Assembly (NCBI RefSeq): GCF_015355765.1
Contig: NZ_JACWNA010000009.1
Span: 1 to 64,000, forward strand
Source of the DNA: Actinomyces haliotis
GTDB lineage: Bacteria; Actinomycetota; Actinomycetes; Actinomycetales; Actinomycetaceae
Direction of reading: 5' to 3'
DNA: 64,000 nt
This document shows positions 28,177-37,736 of the stretch, piece after piece. Both the position numbers and the translations under genes were made by a program. The notes below the pieces were generated by a model. The model saw only the letters and a list, made by a program, of their open reading frames with translations, was not told where the DNA came from and ran no database searches. Within the stretch, counting starts at the first letter, position 1. Each line of letters begins with the position of its first letter.

Positions 28177-28441
28177 GGGACCTCCGGGGCGTGGGGAACG
28201 TGGATCAGGCCCGCGGCCGCGTCGTCCTGCCGCGCCCGCGCGGACGTCGTGGCTTCCGCGGCCCGGCCGCCCGTTGGGGCGAGTCGGCCTCGGCGAGGGC
28301 CCTCGTGCGCCACACTAGTGCCATTGCGGCCAGCCCTCCCGACGCGACGCCGCGGCCCGTCGGCGCCCCAGGACGACGACGGCGAGGCAGACCGACCGGA
28401 TCGGGAGACGGCCGGAGACGACATTCAGAAGGAGACTTCCC

Positions 28442-28942
28442 GTGGAGTTCGACGTCACCATCGAGATCCCCAAGGGCAACAGGAACAAGTACGAAGTCGA
28501 CCACGAGACCGGCCGTATCAAGCTGGACCGGATGCTCTTCACCTCGACCCGCTACCCCGACGACTACGGGTTCATCGACGGCACGCTCGGCGAGGACGGC
28601 GACCCGCTCGACGCGCTCGTGCTCCTGGAGGAGCCGACCTTCCCCGGCTGCCTCATCCACTGCCGCGCCCTGGGCATGTTCCGCATGCGCGACGAGAAGG
28701 GCGGCGACGACAAGGTCCTGTGCGTCCCGGCCGCGGACCAGCGCGCCTCCTGGCGCACCGACATCGAGGACGTGAGCGAGTTCCACCGCCTCGAGATCCA
28801 GCACTTCTTCGAGGTCTACAAGGACCTCGAGCCCGGCAAGAGCGTCGAGGGCGCTCACTGGGTGGGCCGCGAGGAGGCGGAGGAGGAGATCCGCCGCTCC
28901 TACGACCGCGAGCAGGAGCGCATCGCCCGCGAGGGGCACTGA
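28442..28942 (+). CDS. ppa: Inorganic pyrophosphatase (family I)
   Basis: A 166-residue soluble pyrophosphatase. Active-site segments are intact: [25 protein letters not shown] and [15 protein letters not shown] start at 28442 with AGAAGGAG upstream. It is monocistronic with its own terminator at 28975-29008 and divergent from dacB, a frequent actinobacterial arrangement. It removes PPi from biosynthesis and from any reverse PpdK flux. Confidence 0.95.
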   Translation: MEFDVTIEIPKGNRNKYEVDHETGRIKLDRMLFTSTRYPDDYGFIDGTLGEDGDPLDALVLLEEPTFPGCLIHCRALGMFRMRDEKGGDDKVLCVPAADQRASWRTDIEDVSEFHRLEIQHFFEVYKDLEPGKSVEGAHWVGREEAEEEIRRSYDREQERIAREGH

Positions 28943-28974
28943 GGCGTCCTGAGCAGCGCGCATCAGCGCGAGCA

Positions 28975-29008
28975 GGAGGGGCCGCACCGGCGACGGTGCG
29001 GCCCCTCC
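28975..29008. terminator. Terminator of ppa
   Basis: A perfect 14-base stem GGAGGGGCCGCACC / GGTGCGGCCCCTCC with a six-base loop, 32 bases after the ppa stop. Confidence 0.85.
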
Positions 29009-29173
29009 GTCACGTCCGCCCCCACCCGGGGGGCCGGGACCCCACCGCTCCGGGCGCGCCGACGCCGCCCGGGCCGCTGCAAGAGGTGCGGCCGGACGGC
29101 GTCAGCGGACCTGAGTGGACGGTTCAGGCCCTGTTCTCGGGAACGGGAGCGTTCACGGGACCGGGGAGGCGCC

Positions 29174-30862
29174 TCAGGGGCGCACGGCGTAGGGCATGAT
29201 GCCGCCGCTGTAGGACATGGACGTGATGCGGACGACCATGCCCACGTTCGGGGCCTCGATGATCTGCCCGTTCCCCAGGTACATGGCGACGTGGTAGATG
29301 CCGGACTGCGTGCCGTCGTGCGACCAGAAGACGAGGTCGCCGGGCTGGACCTCCGACAACGGGATCGCGGTGCCCTGCCCGTACTGCGCGCGGGAGGAGT
29401 GGGTGAGGTAGACCCCGGCCTGCTGGTAGGCGAGCGCCATGAGGCCCGAGCAGTCGACGCCTGAGTACGACTCGCCCGCCCACACGTAGGGCACCCCGAG
29501 GTAGTCCTTGGCGGCGGAGATGACGGTGTCGGCCTTGTTGGCGGAGGCGGCGGCGGCCTGCGCGGCCGCCTCCTGCGCTGCCTGCTCCTCAGCGGCCTTC
29601 TGGGCGGCCTCGGCAGCGGCCTGCTCCTCAGCGGCCTTCTGGGCGGCCTCGGCAGCGGCCTGCTCCTCAGCGGCCTTCTGGGCGGCCTCGGCAGCGGCCT
29701 GCTCCTCGGCCGCCTTCTGCGCGGCTGCCTGTTCGTCAGCCTTCTTCTGCGCCTCGGCGGCCGCGGTGGCCTCGGCGTCCGCCGTTGCCTTGGCGTCGGC
29801 CTGGGCCTTCGCGGTGGCCTCGGCGTCCGCGCTCGCCTTGGCGTCGGCCTCGGCCTTCGCACTGGCGTCGGTGTCGGCAGTGGCGGCAGCGGCGGCCTCC
29901 TGGGTGGGCTCGGCCGTCGGCTCCTGGGTCCACTCGGCCGTGGCCTCCTCCGTCGGGGCGGCGCTCGCCGAGGGGGTGGCCTCGGACTCGGCGATGTTGC
30001 CGGACTTGGCGGCCTCCTGCGCCTTGGCGACCTCGTCCTTGGCAGCCTGGGTCTGTGCGGCCTTCTCCGCAGCAGCCTTGGCGGCAGCCTCCTCGCGGGC
30101 CTTGCGCTCAGCCTCGAGCTGGTCCTGGTACTTGGTCTCGAGCGCGGTGGTCGTGTTGCGCTGCTCAGCGAGCTGGGTGATGAGGCCCGATCGCTTGGTC
30201 TCGGCGTTCGTGACGGCCGTCTCGGCGTTCGTCGCGGCGGTCTCGGCCTCGGTCTTGGCGACCGCGGCGTCGTCGGCGGCGGTCTGCTTCTCAGTGACCT
30301 TCTGGTCGGCGATGGACTGCATGGTGTCGGCGACCGCCTGAAGGGCCTCGACCTTCTGGACCTCGGCGTCGGTGTTCTCACCGGCGCGGGTGAGAGCGAC
30401 GTCGTCGTCGGAGACGTCACCCCAGGAGTCCGTCGACAGGTAGGGGGTGAGGGCGTTGAGGGCGCCGTCGCCGTCCTGGTAGGTCTGCACGACGACCTGG
30501 CCGAGGTCGCTGCGGGCGGCCTCGGTCTTCTTGGCCGCCTCGTCGGCGTTCGTCTGGGCCGTCTCGGCGTCCGCGGTCGCGGCGTCGAGGTCGTCGAGCG
30601 CGCTGAGGTAGTCCTCGTTGGCGGTCTCGGCGGCCACCTGCGCGTTGTCCGAGTCGACGCTCAGCTGAGCGATCTGCGCCTCGAGGTCGGCGATGGACGA
30701 GGACGTCGTCGCCTCGTTCGCCTTGGCCTGGTCGATGTCGTCCTGGCTCACCGGGTCCGCTGCGGCGACCGGCGTGAGGGTGGCTGCGAGCACGACGACC
30801 GCGACGAGCGCGCTGGTGCGCGCGGGCCCGCGGTCGAGTCGTGTACGGGAAGGCAGGCTCAC
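29174..30862 (-). CDS. RipA-like secreted NlpC/P60 peptidoglycan hydrolase with coiled coil
   Basis: A 562-residue exported protein. A signal peptide (residues about 1-35, ALVAVVVLAATLTPVAAA) leads into a long coiled coil (about 40-270), a Ser/Thr/Glu-Pro segment, an Ala/Glu/Lys/Gln repeat region with identical 13-residue units (AAEAAQKAAEEQA), and a C-terminal NlpC/P60 domain (about 445-562). Catalytic residues appear in GVDCSGLMALAY (Cys) and IYHVAMYLGNG (His). Such enzymes cut peptide stems during cell separation; the coiled coil usually restrains or targets them. GTG start with GGAGG upstream. Confidence 0.9.
   Translation of the reverse strand: MSLPSRTRLDRGPARTSALVAVVVLAATLTPVAAADPVSQDDIDQAKANEATTSSSIADLEAQIAQLSVDSDNAQVAAETANEDYLSALDDLDAATADAETAQTNADEAAKKTEAARSDLGQVVVQTYQDGDGALNALTPYLSTDSWGDVSDDDVALTRAGENTDAEVQKVEALQAVADTMQSIADQKVTEKQTAADDAAVAKTEAETAATNAETAVTNAETKRSGLITQLAEQRNTTTALETKYQDQLEAERKAREEAAAKAAAEKAAQTQAAKDEVAKAQEAAKSGNIAESEATPSASAAPTEEATAEWTQEPTAEPTQEAAAAATADTDASAKAEADAKASADAEATAKAQADAKATADAEATAAAEAQKKADEQAAAQKAAEEQAAAEAAQKAAEEQAAAEAAQKAAEEQAAAEAAQKAAEEQAAQEAAAQAAAASANKADTVISAAKDYLGVPYVWAGESYSGVDCSGLMALAYQQAGVYLTHSSRAQYGQGTAIPLSEVQPGDLVFWSHDGTQSGIYHVAMYLGNGQIIEAPNVGMVVRITSMSYSGGIMPYAVRP
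29582..29731 (-). repeat. 39-base tandem repeat coding the RipA-like linker
   Basis: Three identical 39-base units (29582-29620, 29621-29659, 29660-29698) are followed by a diverged fourth (29699-29731). Each encodes 13 residues, so unit gain or loss keeps the frame. Exact identity suggests recent expansion by slippage or recombination. Confidence 0.9.
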
Positions 30863-31378
30863 AAGTCCTCCGTCGTTCTACGGCGCGTCCCCTTGACGGA
30901 CGCACCTCCTGGTTGGAAAGCACATTAGCCACACGAACCACATCACGAAACAGAATCAACAACATTCACAGTCGCACCACCCGTTGCGGCTATCCCGCGA
31001 ACCTCAGAAACCCCTGGCAACACGCCGAGTTTTCACAGATGTGAGACGTCTCACGACACTGGTGTCATTCTCGAGGAGGAGGTCAGTCCGCCCATGATTC
31101 GGTCGGACGGAGGACGTCGGCTCCGCCGCCGGGTAGGGTCCTGGACATGCCGACCGTCTCGACCAGCACCGTGAGCGCCACCCGTCGAATGCCCCGCTGA
31201 CGCGCACGCCGCCGCAGCCCGGGCACACCCGCACGCGGCCCACGTGCACGTCCGCCGGTCCACCCCGGCTCCCTCCCCTTGGGACGCGGACGGCGCACCC
31301 GACAGGCCCGCCACGACGAACGAGCCGCACTGAGCGCAGCTCCCCCGCGTCTCCTCAACGACGAAGGACGCACGCAAC
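30863..31378. other. Divergent regulatory region between the RipA-like gene and metY
   Basis: About 515 bases without a convincing gene. The left part (30915-31035) is notably AT-rich for this genome and should contain the promoter of the RipA-like gene. A CRP/GlxR-like palindrome lies at 31040-31055. A 17-codon frame at 31147-31200 could be a leader peptide but has no recognisable stalling codons. I could not fold a confident SAM or cobalamin riboswitch by eye. Confidence 0.5.
31040..31055. promoter_or_regulatory. CRP/GlxR-like site upstream of metY
   Basis: TGTGAGACGTCTCACG matches the classical TGTGA-N6-TCACA pattern at nine of ten informative bases and contains a 14-base perfect palindrome. 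GlxR-type regulators of actinobacteria use this consensus. It could act on metY or on the divergent RipA-like gene. Confidence 0.6.
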
Positions 31379-32731
31379 ATGAGCACCAACCCCATCGACT
31401 CCACTCCCCTCCCCACCGCCGCCAACCCCGCCGGCTGGCGCTTCGAGACCAGGCAGGTCCAGGCAGGACACACCCCCGACGCCGAGGTCGGCGCGCGGGC
31501 CCTGCCGATCTACCAGACCACCTCCTTCGTTTTCCCCAACGCGCAGGAGGCCGCCGACCGCTTCGCCCTGGCCTCCCTCGGCCCGATCTACTCCCGACTC
31601 GACAACCCCACCAACGCCGTCGTCGCCAGCCGCATCGCCTCCCTCGAGGGCGGCGTCGGCGCTCACCTCGTCGCCTCAGGGCTCGGTGCCGAGGCACTCA
31701 CCTTCCTCACGCTCGGTGGCGCGGGCTCCAACATCGTCGCCTCCCCCTCCCTGTACGGCGGCAGCGTCAACCTCCTCTCCCAGACCCTGCCCAGGCTGGG
31801 GATCGAGGTGCGTTTCGTCGAGACGACCGGTGACGCTGCGGCCTGGGCCGCGCTCGCCGACGAGCGCACCATCGCCTTCTACGGGGAGTCCATCCCCAAC
31901 CCGCTCGGAGACATCCTCGACATCGAGCCCATCGCCGCCGCGGCACACGAGCTCGGCATCCCGCTCGTCGTCGACAACACCATCGCCTCCCCCTACCTGA
32001 TCCGACCCATCGAGTGGGGAGCCGACATCGTCGTCGAGTCGGCCACGAAGTTCCTCGGCGGGCACGGCTCCTCAGTGGGCGGCGTCATCGTCGACTCCGG
32101 GCGCTTCGACTACGCCTCCCAGCCCGATCGCTTCCCGGACTTCAACACCCCCGATCCCTCCTACAACGGGCTCGTCTACGCCAAGGACCTCGGCGTCGGC
32201 AGCCCGCTCGGCAACGTCGCGTTCATCCTCAAGGCGCACACGGCGGGGCAGCGCGACCTCGGCTTCGCCGCCAGTCCCTTCAACGCCTTCCTCATCCAGC
32301 AGGGCGTCGAGACCCTCTCCCTGCGCATGGAGCGCCACGTCGACAACGCGCTCAAGGTGGCCACCTGGCTCCAGGACCGCCCCGAGGTCGCGGACGTCCG
32401 GTACTCGGGCCTGCCGAGCTCGCCGTACCACGCCCTGCAGCAGAAGTACTCACCGCGTGGTGCCGGCAGCGTCTTCGGCTTCGACCTCAAGGGCGGTCGC
32501 GAGGCCGGTGCCGCCTTCATCGACCACCTCACCCTCTTCTCCAACCTCGCCAACATCGGGGACGTCCGCTCGCTGGCGATCCACCCGGCGACGACGACGC
32601 ACGCCCAGCTCGACGAGGCGGGCCTCGCCAAGGCCGGCATCAACGCCGGCACCGTGCGCCTGAGCATCGGCATCGAGCACGTCGACGACATCATCGCCGA
32701 CCTCGACCAGGCGCTCTCCTCCCTGTCCTGA
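31379..32731 (+). CDS. metY: O-acetylhomoserine sulfhydrylase (aminocarboxypropyltransferase)
   Basis: A 450-residue PLP enzyme that makes homocysteine from O-acetylhomoserine and sulfide. The PLP lysine lies in VESATKFLGGHGSSVGG, and the N-terminal FETRQVQAGHTPD and YSRLDNPT segments match MetY, which is longer than MetB-type enzymes. It is directly followed by metX, so the two genes cover acylation and direct sulfhydrylation. A CRP-like site lies 320 bases upstream. Confidence 0.95.
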   Translation: MSTNPIDSTPLPTAANPAGWRFETRQVQAGHTPDAEVGARALPIYQTTSFVFPNAQEAADRFALASLGPIYSRLDNPTNAVVASRIASLEGGVGAHLVASGLGAEALTFLTLGGAGSNIVASPSLYGGSVNLLSQTLPRLGIEVRFVETTGDAAAWAALADERTIAFYGESIPNPLGDILDIEPIAAAAHELGIPLVVDNTIASPYLIRPIEWGADIVVESATKFLGGHGSSVGGVIVDSGRFDYASQPDRFPDFNTPDPSYNGLVYAKDLGVGSPLGNVAFILKAHTAGQRDLGFAASPFNAFLIQQGVETLSLRMERHVDNALKVATWLQDRPEVADVRYSGLPSSPYHALQQKYSPRGAGSVFGFDLKGGREAGAAFIDHLTLFSNLANIGDVRSLAIHPATTTHAQLDEAGLAKAGINAGTVRLSIGIEHVDDIIADLDQALSSLS

Positions 32732-32760
32732 GACGAGACGGCACCGGAGTCCTCAGCAGC

Positions 32761-33969
32761 ATGACAGAGCAGCACCCGAACGAACCCGGCACCGACGGGA
32801 CCTGGGCCGAGTGGCCCGGCGTCGGCACCGCCTCCGCCAAGCTCGTCGACCGCCAGGCGGGCTCGCCCACCGGCGCCTGGCGCCCCGGGGACGACCCGGG
32901 ACACCGTCGCTTCCTCGAGATCGGAGACCTCCCGCTCGAGTCCGGTGAGACCCTGCCCGGCACCGTCCTCGCCTTCGAGACCTGGGGCGACCTCTCACCC
33001 GCCGGCGACAACGCCGTCCTCATCCTCCACGCCCTCACCGGCGACTCGCACGTCACCGGCGACGCCGGTCCCGGCCACCCCACCGCCGGCTGGTGGAGGG
33101 ACCTCGTCGGACCCGGCCGCGCGATCGACACGGATCGCTATCTCGTCGTCGCCGCCAACCTGCTCGGCGGCTGCCAAGGCTCCACCGGTCCGTCCTCCAC
33201 CGCCCCCGACGGGCGCCCCTGGGGCTCGCGGTTCCCCTGGCTCACCACCAGCGACCAGGTCGCCGCCGAGGTGCGCCTCGCCGACGCGCTCGGCATCGAG
33301 ACCTTCCACCTCGTCCTCGGGGCGTCCCTGGGAGGCCACCGTGCCCTGGAGTGGGCGGTCTCCCGGCCCGAGCGGGTGCGCAACCTCGCCGTCCTCGCCT
33401 CGGGCGCCTCGACGACGGCGGACCAGCTCGCCTGGTGCCACCTCCAGGAGCTCGCCATCGTCGCGGACCCCTACTTCTTCGACGGCGACTACTACTCCCA
33501 CTCCGTCGGCCCGGTTCGCGGGCTGGGGCTCGCGCGCGCCATCGCGCACACGACCTACCGCTCGGCCGCCGAGCTCGACGCCCGCTTCGGACGCGCCCAC
33601 CAGGGCGACGGCGACCCCGCCGTCGGCGGGCGCTACCAGATCGAGTCCTACCTCGACTACCACGCCGGCAAGCTCCTCGCCCGCTTCGACGCCAACACCT
33701 ACCTCATCGTCACCCACTCGATGATGGTCTTCGACGTGGGCCAGAAGAGGGGCGGGACCGAGGCTGCGCTCGGCACGATCACGGCTCGCACCCTCGTCGC
33801 CAACGTCGACTCCGACCGCCTCTTCCTGCCCGCGCAGGCCGATCAGCTCGAGCGCTGCATCCCGGGCGCGCGCCGCGAGGTCATCACCTCGCTCCACGGG
33901 CACGACGGCTTCCTCATCGAGACCGAGCAGGTCGACGCCATGCTGCGCGACTTTCTCGCGGGGGCCTGA
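32761..33969 (+). CDS. metX: Homoserine O-acetyltransferase
   Basis: A 402-residue alpha/beta-hydrolase-fold acyltransferase that activates homoserine for methionine synthesis. The nucleophile elbow is LGASLGGHRALEW, the catalytic Asp lies in NVDSDRLFLP and the His in SLHGHDGFL. The family-typical NLLGGCQGSTGPSS is present. ATG at 32761, 29 bases after metY. The N-terminus carries about 45 extra residues before the conserved core. Confidence 0.95.
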   Translation: MTEQHPNEPGTDGTWAEWPGVGTASAKLVDRQAGSPTGAWRPGDDPGHRRFLEIGDLPLESGETLPGTVLAFETWGDLSPAGDNAVLILHALTGDSHVTGDAGPGHPTAGWWRDLVGPGRAIDTDRYLVVAANLLGGCQGSTGPSSTAPDGRPWGSRFPWLTTSDQVAAEVRLADALGIETFHLVLGASLGGHRALEWAVSRPERVRNLAVLASGASTTADQLAWCHLQELAIVADPYFFDGDYYSHSVGPVRGLGLARAIAHTTYRSAAELDARFGRAHQGDGDPAVGGRYQIESYLDYHAGKLLARFDANTYLIVTHSMMVFDVGQKRGGTEAALGTITARTLVANVDSDRLFLPAQADQLERCIPGARREVITSLHGHDGFLIETEQVDAMLRDFLAGA

Positions 33970-33970
33970 G

Positions 33971-35149
33971 GTGAGCGGCACCAGCCGGCTACCCGGTACC
34001 AGCGCCGACGACGAGCAGGGTGGCGACGCGAAGCTCCCCGCTGGGGGCACGGAGCGCCCCGCCACGCGCCGCGAGCGCGGTCCCGTCCCGGGCGCCCCGC
34101 AGCCGGCGCCCGTCGGCGCGTGGTCTCCGGACCACCTCGGCCCAGGGTTCCAGCAGCGCACCCTCCCACTGCGGCCCGACGCCGAGGACGACGGCGCAGT
34201 CGCCACCCTCGTGCGGCACGTCCCGGCCGAGGACCCGCGGGCCCTCCCCGGGACGCCGAGCTCACCGCGCTTCGCCATGCTCTACGTGCACGGCTGGAAC
34301 GACTACTTCTTCCAGACCGTGCTCGCCCGCGACGTCGCCCGCACGGGCGGAGCGTTCCACGCCCTCGACCTGCGCCGCTGCGGACGCTCCCTGCGCGAGG
34401 GGCAGATGGTCGGGTGGACGACCTCGCTCAGCACCTACGACGAGGAGATCGACGCGGCCCTCGCCCTCGTCCGAGCCGCGCACCCGGGGCTGCCCGTCGT
34501 CCTCATGGGGCACTCGCTCGGCGGCCTCATCACCTCCCTGTGGGCGGACCGCCATCCCGGGGCCGTCGACGCCCTCGTCCTCAACGGTCCCTGGCTTGAG
34601 ATCCAGGGCTCGCCGCTCGTCCGCGTCGTCGGCTCCCCCGTGCTGCGCGGACTCGGCCGCCGCGACCCGCGCCGCCCCCTGCCGCTGCCCGCCTCGGACC
34701 CTGGCAGGGTCCTCGACGTCGCCCGCGGGTGGACGGCGGCCGACGGGCCCGTCCCCGATCCCGCCTGGAAGGACGACCCCTGGGTGGCCGGGTACCCGCT
34801 CGTCGACCCGTGGCGGCCGCTGGCGGGCTCGCCGATCCGCCCCGGCTGGCTGCTCGCCGTCATGGCGGGTCAGGCCCGGGTCGCCCGCGGCCTCGACGTC
34901 CGCTGCCCCGTGCTGCTGATGTCCGCCGCGCGCACGCACCTCTCCCTCACCCGCACCGAGGACTCCCGGCGCGCCGACCCCCTCGTCGACGGCGACGCCT
35001 GCGCGCGCCGTGCGGTCGGGATGGGCGGCCTCGTCACCGTCGCCCGCTTCGACGGCGCCGTCCACGACGTCGTGCTCTCCGCGCCGCCCGTGCGCGAGCA
35101 GGCGCTCTCCGCGCTGCGTCGCTGGCTCGGTGCCTACGTCCTCAGATGA
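33971..35149 (+). CDS. Alpha/beta hydrolase (lysophospholipase/monoacylglycerol lipase-like)
   Basis: A 392-residue serine hydrolase of the hydrolase_4 type. The oxyanion region reads MLYVHGWNDYFFQ, the nucleophile elbow VLMGHSLGGLITSLW (Ser about residue 181), and the C-terminal His lies in DGAVHDVVLS. The substrate is unknown, but lipid esters are likely given the following MprF-like gene. GTG start one base after the metX stop, so it is translationally coupled; the first 60 residues are low-complexity. Confidence 0.8.
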   Translation: MSGTSRLPGTSADDEQGGDAKLPAGGTERPATRRERGPVPGAPQPAPVGAWSPDHLGPGFQQRTLPLRPDAEDDGAVATLVRHVPAEDPRALPGTPSSPRFAMLYVHGWNDYFFQTVLARDVARTGGAFHALDLRRCGRSLREGQMVGWTTSLSTYDEEIDAALALVRAAHPGLPVVLMGHSLGGLITSLWADRHPGAVDALVLNGPWLEIQGSPLVRVVGSPVLRGLGRRDPRRPLPLPASDPGRVLDVARGWTAADGPVPDPAWKDDPWVAGYPLVDPWRPLAGSPIRPGWLLAVMAGQARVARGLDVRCPVLLMSAARTHLSLTRTEDSRRADPLVDGDACARRAVGMGGLVTVARFDGAVHDVVLSAPPVREQALSALRRWLGAYVLR

Positions 35150-35240
35150 GGCAGCTCCCCTCCTCACGGGCGAGGCACGAGGTCCAGGATCCGTCTCGAG
35201 GCGGAGCCGCACGGGGGACGGCGCGAGCGAGGATGAGGCG

Positions 35241-37736
35241 ATGACAGCAAGCGCCCCGACCGTGTCCCAGCCCGAGGAGCCGGAGGACACTACGCCCGGC
35301 CCACTGCGCCGGGCCGCGGCCGCCGCTGTCCGACCGGCCCGGGCGGCGTGGTCCTGGTGCGCCTCCGGGCCGGTCAGCCTCACCCTCGCCGTCATCCTCG
35401 TCGTCGCCCGCGTCATCGAGCTCCTCGTACGCGGGACGCACGCCGTCGCCCGGGGCTCCGTGCTGGCGGCCCCGCTCGAGGGGACAGACCGTCCCTGGGC
35501 CCTCCTCACGGCCTGGGCCGGGGCCGGCGTCCTCGGACCGCTCATCGGCGCCGTCCTCCTTCTCACCGGGGGCGTCCTCCTCGAGCGCTTCATGGGCTCG
35601 CGCCGTCTCGCGCTCGCCGCGCTCGTGGGGCACGTCGTCGGCGTCGGCGCCGTCGTGCTGCTCCACCCGGTCCTCTCGTCGATCTGGCCGTCCTGGGGGC
35701 AGGGCATGGGCGAGCACGCCATCAGCGGTGTCGCCCTCCTGCTCGTCGGCTCCCCCGGCGCGTCCTCCGAGCTCATGGGCCACACGTGGCGCTGGCGCAC
35801 CCGCGTCCTCCTCCTCGGGCTGCTCGCCCTCGTCGCCGCCGTCACGGGCACCGCCAGCGAGGTCGCCCGCCTCGGCTCCGCCCTGGCCGGCACGGCCCTG
35901 GGGGCCGTGGCCTGGCGCAGCGCCCAGCCCTCACCCGCCCTGGGCCGCACGGCGCGCTCCTCCCGCTCGGTCCTCGCCGTCCTCGTCACGGGCTGGGCCC
36001 TCACCATGGGCCTCGCCGTCATCTCCCGCGCGGCCACGGGGCCGCTGTCCGGCGTCCGCGTCGGCCTGGCGGGCGGGGAGGACCCCCTGGGAGGCTTCGG
36101 CTCCGTCCTCCTCGCCCTCATGCCGGTCCTCCTGCAGCTCGTCCTCGCCGAGGGGCTGCGCCGCGGCCGCCGCGTCGCCGCGATCGGCACGATCGCCCTC
36201 CAGGTCCTCCTCGCCATCACCTCGGTCCTGTCCGTCGCGACCGGGCAGGTCGACCACGACGCCGTCGTCATCCCGACCTCGGGTCCCTGGCTCGTCTCCA
36301 GCCACCTGGCGCTCCCCCTCGTCCTCAACCTGCTCGTCGTGCTCCTCGTCGCCTGGAGCTGGCGCGACCTCGGGCAGCGCACGAGCCGCGCCGTCCTGCG
36401 ACGCGCGCTCGGCGTGTGGGCGGCGACCGCCGCACTCGGCGCCGTCGTCGCGGTGGTGCTGGGCCTGACCGACGCCGAGGGCTTCGCCCCTGAGGCCAAC
36501 GCCTGGGACCTCTTCTGGGACTACGCCACCCGTCTCCTGCCGAGCTCCGCGGAGCCCTTCCTCGCGCCGCAGCTCATCGCCCGCTCCGTGCTCGCGCACG
36601 TGGCCGTGCAGGGCGTGCCTGCGATCGTCTGGCTGGTCGGGGCCGGCGCGACGCTCGTCGCCGTGCTCGCGCCGACGGCGGCGGGCGGCGCCACCCGGAC
36701 CGACCTCAAGGAGCTCGTGCGCACCACCGGAGCGGGCTCCCTCGGCTGGATGCTCACCTGGCCCGGTAACGAGGCCCGGCTGTCCGCGGACGGGCGCACG
36801 GGCTTCGCCTACCGCACCGGTAGCGGCGTCGCCCTCACCCTGTCCGACCCCGCGTGCGCCGCCGAGGACGTCGAGGCCGCCGTCGACGACTTCACCGGCT
36901 TCTGCCACGAGACCGGCCTCATCCCGGCCCTCTACTCCGTGCACGAGCCCGTCATGCGTGCCGCCCGCGCCCGCGGCTGGACCGTCCTGCAGGTCGCCGA
37001 GGAGGCCGTCATTGACCTGCCCGACCTCGCCTTCAAGGGCAAGGCCTTCCAAGACGTCCGCACCGCCCTCAACCACGCCTCCCGCGAGGGCATCACGGCC
37101 GTGTGGACCACCTGGCGCGACGCCCCCGAGGGCCGCCGCGACCAGATCCGCGCCATCTCGCAGGCGTGGGCCGGGGAGAAGGCCCTCCCGGAGATGGGCT
37201 TCACCCTGGGCGGGCTCGCCGAGATCGACGACGACGAGACGCGCCTCCTCCTGGCCGTCGACGAGGAGGGCACCGTCCACGCCGTCACCTCGTGGATGCC
37301 GGTGTACGAGGACGGGCAGGTCGTCGGCCTCACCCTCGACGTCATGCGCAAGCGGGACGGCGGGTGGCGGCCGAGCATCGAGTACCTCATCGCCCGCGCC
37401 GCCCAGGACGCCCAGGCCGACGGACTGCGGTTCCTGTCCCTGTCGGGCGCGCCGCTGTCGCACTCCCCCGTGCCGGAGGGCGTCGACGACGCCGGGGCCT
37501 CCCGCTTCGACCCGCTCCTGGACCTCCTGGCCGGTCTGCTCGAGCCCGCCTACGGCTTCGGCTCCCTGCACTCCTTCAAGCGGAAGTTCAAGCCCCGCAG
37601 CGTCCCCATGTACCTGGCCGTGCCCGACGTCGTCGACCTGCCGACCGTCGGTCTGGCGATCGCGCGGGCCTACGTCCCGGACATCACGCCGGCCCAGGCC
37701 GCCCGCTTCGCCCAGGTCCTCGTCTCCCGTGACTGA
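35241..37736 (+). CDS. MprF-like lipid aminoacyltransferase with rhomboid-like membrane part
   Basis: An 831-residue protein. The N-terminal 480 residues are multi-spanning; residues about 80-225 look rhomboid-like (LLERFMGSRRLALAALVGHVVG, then GEHAISGVALLLVG). The C-terminal about 340 residues are the DUF2156 catalytic domain of phosphatidylglycerol aminoacyltransferases (WMLTWPGNEARLSADGRTGF, YSVHEPVMRAARARGW, GKAFQDVRTALNHASREGI, FKRKFKPRSVPMYLAV). It would transfer an amino acid from tRNA to a membrane lipid, changing surface charge. ATG at 35241 with GAGG upstream. The amino acid cannot be read from sequence. Confidence 0.87.
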   Translation: MTASAPTVSQPEEPEDTTPGPLRRAAAAAVRPARAAWSWCASGPVSLTLAVILVVARVIELLVRGTHAVARGSVLAAPLEGTDRPWALLTAWAGAGVLGPLIGAVLLLTGGVLLERFMGSRRLALAALVGHVVGVGAVVLLHPVLSSIWPSWGQGMGEHAISGVALLLVGSPGASSELMGHTWRWRTRVLLLGLLALVAAVTGTASEVARLGSALAGTALGAVAWRSAQPSPALGRTARSSRSVLAVLVTGWALTMGLAVISRAATGPLSGVRVGLAGGEDPLGGFGSVLLALMPVLLQLVLAEGLRRGRRVAAIGTIALQVLLAITSVLSVATGQVDHDAVVIPTSGPWLVSSHLALPLVLNLLVVLLVAWSWRDLGQRTSRAVLRRALGVWAATAALGAVVAVVLGLTDAEGFAPEANAWDLFWDYATRLLPSSAEPFLAPQLIARSVLAHVAVQGVPAIVWLVGAGATLVAVLAPTAAGGATRTDLKELVRTTGAGSLGWMLTWPGNEARLSADGRTGFAYRTGSGVALTLSDPACAAEDVEAAVDDFTGFCHETGLIPALYSVHEPVMRAARARGWTVLQVAEEAVIDLPDLAFKGKAFQDVRTALNHASREGITAVWTTWRDAPEGRRDQIRAISQAWAGEKALPEMGFTLGGLAEIDDDETRLLLAVDEEGTVHAVTSWMPVYEDGQVVGLTLDVMRKRDGGWRPSIEYLIARAAQDAQADGLRFLSLSGAPLSHSPVPEGVDDAGASRFDPLLDLLAGLLEPAYGFGSLHSFKRKFKPRSVPMYLAVPDVVDLPTVGLAIARAYVPDITPAQAARFAQVLVSRD

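Noticed and set aside
31147-31200. 17-codon leader-like frame (MPTVSTSTVSATRRMPR) upstream of metY
   Set aside because: No run of Cys or Met codons and no attenuator hairpin pair that I can fold; could be chance.
31060-31378. Possible SAM-responsive riboswitch before metY
   Set aside because: I could not identify the conserved core helices of SAM-I, SAM-II or SAM-IV; a covariance-model search would decide.
35142-35783. Minus-strand frame opposite the start of the MprF-like gene
   Set aside because: Asp/Glu/Gly-rich antisense translation of a membrane protein gene.
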